Shown one piece after another: positions 35,398 to 43,259 of a DNA stretch of 64,000 nt; positions within the stretch are counted from its first letter, which is position 1, and each line of letters starts with the position of its first letter. Origin of the DNA: Parahalioglobus pacificus (GTDB lineage: Bacteria > Pseudomonadota > Gammaproteobacteria > Pseudomonadales > Halieaceae); the NCBI RefSeq assembly GCF_014652275.1, contig NZ_BMYM01000001.1, positions 682,001 through 746,000 on the forward strand. The letters are read 5' to 3'. The translations under genes and the position numbers were made by a program. The notes beneath the pieces are model-generated. The model made no database searches, had not been told where the DNA came from, and saw only the letters and a list, made by a program, of their open reading frames with translations.

Positions 35398-36600
35398 TCA
35401 GTGTCCGCCTGCTTTCAATGGAGCAAGGCGCAGATCGGCCCCCATTTCCACGCCCGGTGCCATTTGCCAGGGCGCGTCATGAGCAGCGGCGGGGCGATTA
35501 TCGGTGGCGGGTAAGGTGATGCCCAGGTGTCTGGCGGCCTGTCTGTACAGATCGGGCCGATAGCTTTGTTGCACCACTGCGGAGCGTTCAGCTTCTGTGG
35601 CAGAGCCACCCAGCATCTCCATACTCATGTCCAGCAGTTCACGCGCGGTAGAGCGCCAGGGAAAGCCCGCCTGGTAGCGGCCGAACACGTGAAAATCTGG
35701 CTCATCCATGACCGCACCATCGCGCTGGTATTGCAGCTTGCCGCACAGGGAGGGCAGTAGTTCTCGCTCGGGCAGGTCAAGGTACTGAGGATCTGCTAAT
35801 GCGCGCGCGGCTTGTGGCCGATTTTCAGGTATCGCCAGCCACTGGCAGGTTTCCATCAGTGCCAGTCTCAGACGCAAGTGCGAGGCAGGGTTGGCCTGGT
35901 GCCAGGCGTCAGTCACTCCCAGTACTTTTTCGGGCAGGTTGTTCCACACTGAAAAGCCGCTGGTCACCATAGTGCCGATGCCGCGCTGTACAGCAGCCGT
36001 GTTCCAGGGTTCGCCCACGCAGTAGCCGTCGATAATGCCTCTGGCGAGGCTGTCTACCATCTGCTCAGGCGGTAGCACGATGATGCGCACCCGGCTGTCC
36101 GGATCTATACCTCCGGCGCGTAGCCACAGGCGCAGCTGAAGAATATGGCAGCTGAAACTGTGAGCGGCTGCGAGCGTGAGAGATAAGCTCGGCTGCGTGT
36201 TTAACAGTTCGGCAAGCGCAGCGGAGGTACCCGCTGCATCGCCGGGTGAGCCGCCAAGACCGGCAAGATTGTCGGCCAGCGCGCGCGAGAGGGTAATGCC
36301 GTTACCATTGAGGCTCAGCACCAGCCCCGTGAGAAGGTTTGCACGTAGGCCGCCAGCGCCCAGCGCAGTTGTCATTGGAAGAGGGGCCAACATCTGCGTT
36401 GCATCCAATGAGCCCACCACGAGTTTGTCTCTTAAGTTCGCCCAGGAGACTTCGCGATGCAGGGTGACATTCAGCTGATACTTTTCGTAGAAGCCCAGCT
36501 CCTGTGCAAGCACCAAGGGGGCGCTGTCGCTCAGGCGAATGTAGCCAAGGTCTAGCTCGGCAACTTCCGGTGCAGGCAGGTTGTTGTTTGATTGCGTCAT
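35398..36600 (-). CDS. nasS: Nitrate/nitrite sensor, NrtA-like and cytoplasmic (NasS)
   Basis: 400 residues, homologous to NrtA over its length (LGYIRLSDSAPLVLAQELGF, LNGNGITLSRAL, CVGEPWNTAAV) but with no signal peptide, as in NasS. In Azotobacter, Paracoccus and Bradyrhizobium NasS binds NasT and releases it when nitrate or nitrite binds. It overlaps the nasT stop by an ATGA, so the two are translationally coupled. The same role is inferred here from sequence and gene pairing. Confidence 0.88.
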   Translation of the reverse strand: MTQSNNNLPAPEVAELDLGYIRLSDSAPLVLAQELGFYEKYQLNVTLHREVSWANLRDKLVVGSLDATQMLAPLPMTTALGAGGLRANLLTGLVLSLNGNGITLSRALADNLAGLGGSPGDAAGTSAALAELLNTQPSLSLTLAAAHSFSCHILQLRLWLRAGGIDPDSRVRIIVLPPEQMVDSLARGIIDGYCVGEPWNTAAVQRGIGTMVTSGFSVWNNLPEKVLGVTDAWHQANPASHLRLRLALMETCQWLAIPENRPQAARALADPQYLDLPERELLPSLCGKLQYQRDGAVMDEPDFHVFGRYQAGFPWRSTARELLDMSMEMLGGSATEAERSAVVQQSYRPDLYRQAARHLGITLPATDNRPAAAHDAPWQMAPGVEMGADLRLAPLKAGGH

Positions 36601-37235
36601 TGTTCGGGCTCGTCTATATGCAGTGCTGCCAATGCGGTTCTCGCCACATCTGCCAGTCGTTGGTTCTTGTCCATGGAGATTCGGCGCAGTCGTGCATAGG
36701 CTTCTTCACTGCTAATACTTAATTGGCGCGCTACTAGGACCTTGGCACGTTCGATGGCACGCTGGTCTTCAAGACGCTGCTCACTCTCGCGAAGCTCGCG
36801 CCGCATCGACTCGAAATAGCGGAACTGATTCACCGCCACCTCAATGATGGGGCGCACAATATCAGGGGTCAGCGTCTGGCTCTGGTAGGCGGTCACGCCC
36901 GAGCGCATGGCATCGGATACGAAATCCTGATCGTCGGTGCCGGAGAACATAACAATGGGTGTAGGGTTGTGTGCATTGGCGATGGCCAGGCTCTCAAGCA
37001 CGTCGCGGTCGGGGGATTCCAGATCGATGAGAATGACATCAGGCTTGTGCTGTTCGATTTGGTGCAGCAGGCCTGAGGCCGTGCTGAGCATAGACACCAC
37101 ACGAAAGCCTGCGCGCTCCAGGCTTGCTTCAACCATGGCCGCGCGCTCGGGCCTGTCATCCAGCACCATCACACCAGGCGTGCTGGCACCAGTGTGCTTA
37201 TCGTTGGTGTCGCTTGTGTCGGAATCCTGACTCAT
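36597..37235 (-). CDS. nasT: ANTAR-domain response regulator/antiterminator (NasT)
   Basis: 212 residues. A receiver-like domain (VMVLDDRPERAA; Asp in DVILIDLESPD) is followed by a coiled-coil and a C-terminal ANTAR domain (about residues 145-205: QRAIERAKVLVARQ, EEAYARLRRISMDKNQRLADVA). NasT binds RNA hairpins in leaders and prevents termination. The first about 22 residues are polar and unconserved, and no ribosome-binding site precedes 37235, so the true start may be internal, near GVMVLDD. It pairs with nasS. Confidence 0.88.
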   Translation of the reverse strand: MSQDSDTSDTNDKHTGASTPGVMVLDDRPERAAMVEASLERAGFRVVSMLSTASGLLHQIEQHKPDVILIDLESPDRDVLESLAIANAHNPTPIVMFSGTDDQDFVSDAMRSGVTAYQSQTLTPDIVRPIIEVAVNQFRYFESMRRELRESEQRLEDQRAIERAKVLVARQLSISSEEAYARLRRISMDKNQRLADVARTALAALHIDEPEQ

Positions 37236-37254
37236 ACCGCATGTCTAGAGGAGT

Positions 37255-37290
37255 AAAAACGTAAACAGCCGATGGCGAAAGCCATCGGCT
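37255..37290 (-). terminator. Intrinsic terminator after the porin gene
   Basis: Minus-strand stem AGCCGATGGC / GCCATCGGCT (10 bp, loop TTTC) is followed by a T-rich stretch including TTTTT. It lies about 60 bases past the porin stop and 20 bases before nasT, separating the two. Confidence 0.82.
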
Positions 37291-37349
37291 GTACCTCACG
37301 GGCGATTACAGATCGCCACAGGGCGTTAAAAGCAAGCTTGATGCCAGCG

Positions 37350-38582
37350 TTAGAGTTTCATCTGTGCGATGAGCCAGAACTTCTCGGTATCGTCAAAGCG
37401 CGCACTGTTATCAGAGCTGAAGTTGGCGTAGCGCGCCTCCAGGGAGAACCGCTTGTCGATAGGCCAGGTTGCGACCAGGTCAACTTCGGTGCCGAAGTCG
37501 TCGCTGGAATCTTCGGCGGAAAAGTCATGGTAGAAGGCGCCAAGCTTCACAGGGCCGAGAGACCCGGTTAGGCCTGCGTAAAGGTCTTCAACACCGTCGC
37601 CCGGGGTGCTCAGGAACTTGTCAGCCCAGCCCTGAAACTTGAACAGGGTGGCTAAGGGTGTTTTGAAGCCGACACCATCGCCACCTCCCAGCACTTCATA
37701 GCCCGCTTTAACGCCCACAGGACCAAGCTTGGTGCCTGCTTCAAGGAACCAGTAATCAGCATCGTAGTCCAGGGTGCTGTCGCCGGAGTCGGATTGGGTG
37801 GCATAGCTCGCCGCCAGTTTGACCGGGCCCAGCTTGCCGGCGTACTCGATGCCGATGGTGGTATTACTGTTGTCCTCAGCCCTACCACTGGCATAACCCC
37901 GAATGGGTTCCACATCGATAATGTAACCGAAGCCCGCGATGCTGTGGTTTTCGCCCAGCGCGTAGTCGGCGCGCGCGAAAGCGCTATCCCCTTTCCACTC
38001 TGCCGGTTGTGCGCCGTCATCGGGGCCGAAGAGGCGATTCACCTGATTGACATAGCTGAGATCCAGCTTGAGTCCGTCCAGTACGTTGAAGACACCCCTC
38101 AGCCCGTCATAGGTCTGCTCGTTCTGGCGCCAGGGCACGCTACCGATGAATCGCTGCCCGCCGTGGGTGATGCGCTGGCGACCCAACGTACCCGACTGCT
38201 CGCCCGCCGTGTACTTGAGCCAGCCCTGGTTGAAGTCGGTACCCTCTGGGTCGGCAATTATCGGGAACTCGCCCTTGCCGTTGCTAGTGGAGTTGTAGTC
38301 ATCCGGCCCGATAGCCGTCAGATCGTCAAACTCAACCAACGCACTGAAACCCTTGTAGCTGCCGCTGGAAAGCGTCAAGCGGGTGCGCAACGTAGAGGCT
38401 TTGGCATCTTCATCGAAGTTGTCCTGATCGACACCCTCATAGCGGTAGCGCAAATTCAGTGACGCCTTGCCGTCTGTCACCATGGACTGTAGGCCATCCA
38501 GCAGATTGTCCTGTGCTGAGGCGGTAGCGCTGGCTACCGCGAGTAGAGCGCTTAGGCCCGTGATCGAACATCGTTTGGTCAT
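37350..38582 (-). CDS. Outer-membrane porin, probably for nitrate
   Basis: 410 residues. A signal peptide is cleaved near ASAQD (about residue 23), followed by beta-barrel-like alternation and repeated strand motifs (LNLRYRYEG, LGPVKLAASYA, LGPVGVKAGYE, LGPVKLGAFYH), ending FWLIAQMKL. It resembles alginate-export or OprB/OprO-like barrels that are usually annotated only as porin. It leads the nitrate locus, has an NtrC/sigma-54-type promoter and a leader terminator, so uptake of nitrate across the outer membrane is the likely role. Direct evidence of substrate is lacking. Confidence 0.8.
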   Translation of the reverse strand: MTKRCSITGLSALLAVASATASAQDNLLDGLQSMVTDGKASLNLRYRYEGVDQDNFDEDAKASTLRTRLTLSSGSYKGFSALVEFDDLTAIGPDDYNSTSNGKGEFPIIADPEGTDFNQGWLKYTAGEQSGTLGRQRITHGGQRFIGSVPWRQNEQTYDGLRGVFNVLDGLKLDLSYVNQVNRLFGPDDGAQPAEWKGDSAFARADYALGENHSIAGFGYIIDVEPIRGYASGRAEDNSNTTIGIEYAGKLGPVKLAASYATQSDSGDSTLDYDADYWFLEAGTKLGPVGVKAGYEVLGGGDGVGFKTPLATLFKFQGWADKFLSTPGDGVEDLYAGLTGSLGPVKLGAFYHDFSAEDSSDDFGTEVDLVATWPIDKRFSLEARYANFSSDNSARFDDTEKFWLIAQMKL

Positions 38583-38598
38583 TCTCTTTCATTCCCCC

Positions 38599-38646
38599 AA
38601 AAAAAAAGCCCGCCGCTTCTGTATAGCCTATACAGAAGCGGCGGGC
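38599..38646 (-). terminator. Leader terminator (attenuator) before the porin gene
   Basis: Minus-strand GCCCGCCGCTTCTGTATA pairs with its inverse in a 17-18-bp stem with a very short loop, followed directly by nine T residues. It ends 16 bases before the porin ATG. No minus-strand gene lies upstream, since the neighbour is divergent. The terminator must therefore act on the porin's own leader. Confidence 0.85.
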
Positions 38647-38705
38647 AGTATTGCCTATGGACTCAGATGTCTGTGAGGCCCACTAATGGCCTCTGCTGAG
38701 CATAG

Positions 38706-38723
38706 GAGCAAACACTGTGCCAA
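38706..38723 (-). promoter_or_regulatory. Sigma-54-type -24/-12 promoter for the porin gene
   Basis: Minus-strand TTGGCACAGTGTTTGCTC contains TGGCAC-N5-TTGCT with exact GG-N10-GC spacing, a full match to the sigma-54 consensus core. Start is expected near 38697, about 50 bases before the leader terminator stem. Confidence 0.75.
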
Positions 38724-38818
38724 TGCCACCAATGCCGCTTAATCCCTGGGTTTGCTTCCGGGTGGGCTAGCCTGTGGCCGAGCCAATGTGCCATATCAGT
38801 GCGTATGCGCGGTTGAGA

Positions 38819-38835
38819 AGCACCGTCCTGGCGCA
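38819..38835 (-). promoter_or_regulatory. NtrC-like enhancer site upstream of the porin gene
   Basis: Minus-strand TGCGCCAGGACGGTGCT matches TGCACC-N5-GGTGCA at 10 of 12 positions and is centred about 130 bp upstream of the predicted start. The remaining 38836-38928 shows nothing else I can support beyond the ribosome-binding site of the divergent MFS gene. Confidence 0.5.
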
Positions 38836-38928
38836 GTTGCGGCTGAGGCACACCTGCGTATGATGGACTGCGCGAGACGCTCCGTCGCGCCGACTGTACA
38901 TACCAAAAATAAAAAGGATGAGTCACGA

Positions 38929-40419
38929 ATGACCACTCATGCCGAAGGGGCACAGCAGGGCCATCTCACGGGTTACGGTACGCCGCTGTACAGAAATTAC
39001 GTGTTGCTGCTATTGATGGCGGTTTATACCCTCAACTTTATTGACCGCACACTGATCGCGGTGGTGGCACAGCCGATTATCGAGTCTTTCCAACTGACGG
39101 ACTCGCAATGGGGCTTGCTATACGGGCCTCCCTTCGCGATTTTCTACGCCATCATGGGTTTGCCTATCGCCCTCTGGGCCGATCGTTCTAACCGCGTCAA
39201 GATCATCACCGTCTGTATCATCCTTTGGTCCATCATGACTGCCCTGTGCGGTTTGGCCGCCGGGTTTATCAGCCTGCTGCTGTTCCGTATTGGTGTGGCC
39301 ATCGGGGAAGCCGGCTGCACGCCACCGGCCAACTCGATTATTGGCGATTACTTTATCGCTAGGAAACGCGCCACGGCACTGGGTATCTACTCCATGGGGG
39401 TCACCCTGGGCGGCGTGCTAGCCAATGTATTTGGCGGCCCCATCGCGGCGATGCAGGGGGCAGACTTTGGTGTCTGGCTGAATGGTCTGGGTCTGGCCTG
39501 GATGTTCGGCGACCTGAATTGGGCCGCTATTGAAGGTTGGCGCATCGCCTTTGTGGTGGTTGGACTGCCCGGTGTATTGGTGGCGCTGATCGTGCTTTGG
39601 ACGATTAAAGAGCCCCCGCGCGGCTACTCCGATCCACCCGATAGCGCGCCTGCGGCGAAGGCTGGCTGGCATGAGGCTTACCAGGAGTTGAAGCAAAAAC
39701 CGTCGTTCTGGTGGATGGCCATGGGAGCGTCCATGGTGGCGTTTGTGGGCTATGGCCTGATCAGTTTCCAGGCGCCGTTCCTGCAGCGTGAGCACGGCCT
39801 TAGCGTTCGTGATGCGGCCATTAACTTTGGTGCGCCGTTGTCGTTACTGGCTGCCATTGGGACGTTCCTGGGTGGCTACCTCACCGAGCGCCTTACGCAG
39901 CGAATACCAACGGCGATGGCCCTGGTGCCCGCAGTGGGCCTGTTCCTGGCAACGCCGGCTTACGTGGCAGCCTTCTTCATTGAGGATTTACGTATCGTCT
40001 TCGTTCTATGGGGAGTGGCCTCGGTTCTGCATTACTCCTATTTGGGTGCGCAGTACAACATCGGTCAGGGCGTTGTCAGTAATCGCTCCCGCGCTACCGC
40101 CATCGCGGTGCTGCTGATCCTGGTATCACTGATCGGTAACGGTGTAGGGCCTTACTTCGTGGGCTTCATGAGTGATTACTTTATGAGCAGCGAATTGGCC
40201 AAGGCGGGCCTTGCACCCGAGTTGACCCCGGCACTGTGCAAGGCGAGGGATGCGGTACTGACCGATGCCCAAACCGCGGCCTGTGCGGTGGCTAACTCCA
40301 GCGGCCTGAAATGGGCCATGGCGGTGACCGTGTGCTGGTTCTTGGTGGCAGCAGGCTGTTTTGTGATGGCTGCTCGCACCCTGAAGCAGGACTTTGTCGC
40401 GCAGTTAGGGGCTGATTAG
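38929..40419 (+). CDS. MFS transporter (spinster-like)
   Basis: 496 residues from ATG 38929, which has AAGGA upstream. A longer frame to 38752 would add 59 residues running through the porin's promoter region and is rejected. About 12 membrane helices; the YTLNFIDRTLIAVVAQPI start and GLPIALWADRSNRVKI loop are typical of spinster-type/major facilitator proteins common in this group. A soluble loop (PRGYSDPPDSAPAAKAG) divides the two halves. It precedes a TonB receptor in the same direction and probably carries that receptor's substrate or product over the inner membrane. Confidence 0.88.
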   Translation: MTTHAEGAQQGHLTGYGTPLYRNYVLLLLMAVYTLNFIDRTLIAVVAQPIIESFQLTDSQWGLLYGPPFAIFYAIMGLPIALWADRSNRVKIITVCIILWSIMTALCGLAAGFISLLLFRIGVAIGEAGCTPPANSIIGDYFIARKRATALGIYSMGVTLGGVLANVFGGPIAAMQGADFGVWLNGLGLAWMFGDLNWAAIEGWRIAFVVVGLPGVLVALIVLWTIKEPPRGYSDPPDSAPAAKAGWHEAYQELKQKPSFWWMAMGASMVAFVGYGLISFQAPFLQREHGLSVRDAAINFGAPLSLLAAIGTFLGGYLTERLTQRIPTAMALVPAVGLFLATPAYVAAFFIEDLRIVFVLWGVASVLHYSYLGAQYNIGQGVVSNRSRATAIAVLLILVSLIGNGVGPYFVGFMSDYFMSSELAKAGLAPELTPALCKARDAVLTDAQTAACAVANSSGLKWAMAVTVCWFLVAAGCFVMAARTLKQDFVAQLGAD

Positions 40420-40426
40420 CCCCTAA
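40405..40426 (+). terminator. Hairpin overlapping the MFS stop codon
   Basis: TTAGGGGCT / AGCCCCTAA forms a 9-bp perfect stem with a GATT loop that contains part of the TAG stop. No T-run follows closely, so terminator strength is doubtful. Confidence 0.4.
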
Positions 40427-40476
40427 GGCGTTGATTTAGACCAAAAAATGTCCAGAAAAGGGATGATCTGTGGCGT

Positions 40477-40494
40477 TTTCACATTGACGTGAAA
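40477..40494. promoter_or_regulatory. Operator-like palindrome upstream of the TonB receptor
   Basis: TTTCAC-ATTGAC-GTGAAA is a perfect 6+6 inverted repeat about 60 bases before the receptor start, the size expected of a dimeric repressor site. No regulator gene is adjacent, so the cognate protein is unknown. Confidence 0.4.
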
Positions 40495-40552
40495 GGGCGC
40501 GACCTAGAGACTTGCGCCCACAACAATCTAAACCCTATAAAAGGTAGAGAAG

Positions 40553-42970
40553 ATGTACGCTCCCAAGACCCGAAACCTCCGCACATTCAAGACCACAGCG
40601 ATGGGATCTGCTGTTGCTTTTGCACTGTCTGGCCTGGCCGGCAATGCGATGGCGCAGAACGCTCCCATGCTGGAAGAAGTGATCGTGACCGCTGCCAAGC
40701 GTGAACAGACACTTCAGGAAGTACCCATTGCTGTATCCGTGGTTAGCGGCCAGCAGATCGAACAGGCCCAGGTACTGGATATCAAAGACCTGCAAACCCT
40801 GGTACCCAGCCTGCGCGTTACCCAGTTGCAGTCGTCTGCCAACACTAATTTCATCATTCGTGGCTTCGGTAACGGTGCGAACAATGCCGGTATTGAGCCT
40901 TCAGTCGGTGTCTTCATCGATGGCGTTTACCGCTCGCGCGTCGGTAGTGCACTGGCTGACCTGCCCAACGTAGAGCGCATTGAGGTTCTGCGCGGCCCCC
41001 AGAGCACCTTGTTCGGTAAGAACGCGTCGGCCGGTGTTATCAACGTTGTTACGGCAGCTCCTGATCTGGACGAGTTCAGCGGCTCAATCGGCGGCACAGT
41101 GGGTAACTACGACCAATACATCGTCAAAGGCGATGTGACTGGCCCCATTACCGATAACATGGCCTTCAGCCTGTTTGGTTCCACGAACCAGCGCGACGGG
41201 TACTACGATAACGACGAATTGGGCACCGAGCAGAATGAACTGGATCGCTGGAACGCCCGCGGCCAGTTGCTGTGGTTGCCCACAGATCGCCTTCAAGCGC
41301 GTCTGATTTTTGATGCTGAGAGCGTGGATGAAGTGTGCTGTGGTGTGGCCAACCTGGTCGATGGCCCAACTGGAGACGCAGTCCGCGCTCTGGGTGGCAA
41401 TCTGGAGTCCAACGCACCCTTTGCTTACTCCGGCTTCTACGACTTCGATCCTACGAACGAGATTGACACTTCGGGTATCTCTCTGCAGGTGGACTACGAC
41501 TGGGATGACATTACCCTGACCTCGATCACAGCCTACCGCACGCTGGACCAAGAGCAGCTGGGTGACGTTGACTTCACCAGTGCGCGCCTGGTTGACCCGC
41601 AGGCGGGCAACTTCAGTGACACCGAGATCGACACGTTCACGCAGGAATTCCGCATTACCGGTGACACCGATAACTACACCTGGATGGTGGGCGCATTCTA
41701 CTTCACCGAAGAAGTTGAGATTGACGGTGCCTTTACCTACGGCGACCAGTTCCGCCCCTATGCCGACGCGCTGTCCGGCGGTGGCGTGACGCTGCTCGAG
41801 ACGTTGGGCGGCTTCGCTCCCGGTACCTTCTTTGCGGCGGGACAGGGCAACCCCAGCGAGCTCTCAACGCAAGACGACGATACGCTGTCGTTGTTTGCAC
41901 AGGGTGATTGGTACATTAACGATGAGTGGACCCTGACGCTGGGTGTAAACTACACCGAAGTAGAAAAAGATGTGTCAGTAGAGTTGGTCACGACTGATGT
42001 CTTCTCTTCATTACCGCTGGATGTATTGCTCGGCCCATTCCTGCCGCCTGAGCAGATCGATGCTTTCAAAGCGCTGCAGTTCCTGCCGCCTTTTGTCAAC
42101 CTCCCCAACGGCGTAGAAGAGGATTCGTCCGATGACGATGAGCTGACCTACACTGCTCGTTTGGCCTGGGATGCTACGGCCAATATGAATGTCTACGCGG
42201 GTGTCAGTACTGGTTTCAAGGCTTCCTCATGGAACCTGTCGCGTGACTCCAAGCCGTTTGCAGAAGACTTCGCTGCGCTCGAAGATGCAGGTCTGCTGGT
42301 CAACAACTTGGTACCCGGCACGCGATTCGCCAACCCTGAAGAGTCGATCGTTTACGAGATCGGCCTGAAAGCCGAATACGATACGGTTGCCTTCAACCTG
42401 GCGGTGTTTGCCCAAGAAATTCAAGATTTCCAATCCAACGTCTTCTCCGGTACGGGCTTCAACCTGGCCAATGCGGGTAAGCAGTCGGTTGACGGTGTCG
42501 AGTTTGATATCAACTGGCGTCCGATTGATGGGCTGAACCTTGCTTTTGCGGCGACTTACCTCGACGCAGAGTACGACGAGTTTGAAGGCGCTCTGGGTGT
42601 GAATGGCCCTGAGGATCTGTCTGGCCAGACGCCTGCAGGCATCCCCGAGTTTGCGTCTAACACCTCTGCGACCTACAACTTCGACCTCTTCGGCGGCTAC
42701 GCCTACGTGCGAGCAGAGCACGTTTACGAAAGCGATGTGCAGGCCGTAGACAATGTGCCCGAGGATATTGCCTCTCGCGAGATCAATATGTTCAACGCCA
42801 GCCTGGGTCTTGCGTTCAACAACGGTCTGGAGTTCAACCTTTGGGGTCGTAACCTGAATGAAGACGAGTACCTGTTCTCCGCATTCCCCGCGGTAGCGCA
42901 GGCCGGCAGCTTCAGTGGCTACCCCAGCCAGCCGCGCACTTATGGCCTGACCATGAAGTACGCGTTCTGA
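40553..42970 (+). CDS. TonB-dependent outer-membrane receptor
   Basis: 805 residues. A long signal peptide (cleavage near NAMAQN, about residue 34) is followed by a TonB box EEVIVTAAKR. The plug domain contains IRGFGNG, VGVFIDGVYRSRVG and VEVLRGPQ-type sequence (IEVLRGPQSTLFGKNASAG), then a 22-strand-type barrel ending KYAF. The CC pair in VDEVCCGVANLV is unusual for the barrel. The ribosome-binding site is AAAGGTAGAGA. It follows an MFS gene and precedes a serine hydrolase, which suggests uptake of an organic substrate rather than iron. Confidence 0.92.
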   Translation: MYAPKTRNLRTFKTTAMGSAVAFALSGLAGNAMAQNAPMLEEVIVTAAKREQTLQEVPIAVSVVSGQQIEQAQVLDIKDLQTLVPSLRVTQLQSSANTNFIIRGFGNGANNAGIEPSVGVFIDGVYRSRVGSALADLPNVERIEVLRGPQSTLFGKNASAGVINVVTAAPDLDEFSGSIGGTVGNYDQYIVKGDVTGPITDNMAFSLFGSTNQRDGYYDNDELGTEQNELDRWNARGQLLWLPTDRLQARLIFDAESVDEVCCGVANLVDGPTGDAVRALGGNLESNAPFAYSGFYDFDPTNEIDTSGISLQVDYDWDDITLTSITAYRTLDQEQLGDVDFTSARLVDPQAGNFSDTEIDTFTQEFRITGDTDNYTWMVGAFYFTEEVEIDGAFTYGDQFRPYADALSGGGVTLLETLGGFAPGTFFAAGQGNPSELSTQDDDTLSLFAQGDWYINDEWTLTLGVNYTEVEKDVSVELVTTDVFSSLPLDVLLGPFLPPEQIDAFKALQFLPPFVNLPNGVEEDSSDDDELTYTARLAWDATANMNVYAGVSTGFKASSWNLSRDSKPFAEDFAALEDAGLLVNNLVPGTRFANPEESIVYEIGLKAEYDTVAFNLAVFAQEIQDFQSNVFSGTGFNLANAGKQSVDGVEFDINWRPIDGLNLAFAATYLDAEYDEFEGALGVNGPEDLSGQTPAGIPEFASNTSATYNFDLFGGYAYVRAEHVYESDVQAVDNVPEDIASREINMFNASLGLAFNNGLEFNLWGRNLNEDEYLFSAFPAVAQAGSFSGYPSQPRTYGLTMKYAF

Positions 42971-42992
42971 TAACGGGTTGCTAAGCAACGAA

Positions 42993-43020
42993 AAAGGGCC
43001 GCAATAGCGGCCCTTTTTTT
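42993..43020 (+). terminator. Intrinsic terminator after the TonB receptor
   Basis: AAAGGGCCGC / GCGGCCCTTT stem with an AATA loop and a run of seven T, 22 bases past the receptor stop. The following 43021-43259 holds no recognisable gene and presumably the promoter of the serine hydrolase. Confidence 0.92.
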
Positions 43021-43259
43021 ACCCAGGAGGAGGCTCTGCTTGCTCTGCGTTGAGCTCCTGTCGCTGTTGGTCAGTATTACAACGAAGCACCAGCGTCATT
43101 ACGGCTCCGGCTACCGTTTCTGCGGCAGTTGTCGCACGCTGGGGGCTGTTGTAGCGTATCGCTTTACACAATCGATGGGCGCAAACTAACGGCAGGGGTG
43201 AATCACACGGCCTGCGGCGCCGTCACCATAACAATAAGTACACCACGAGAGGGACCCTA

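Noticed and set aside
38752-38928. 59-residue N-terminal extension of the MFS transporter
   Set aside because: Runs through the porin promoter elements, is rich in Cys and Arg, and the ATG at 38929 has a ribosome-binding site and gives a normal transporter start.
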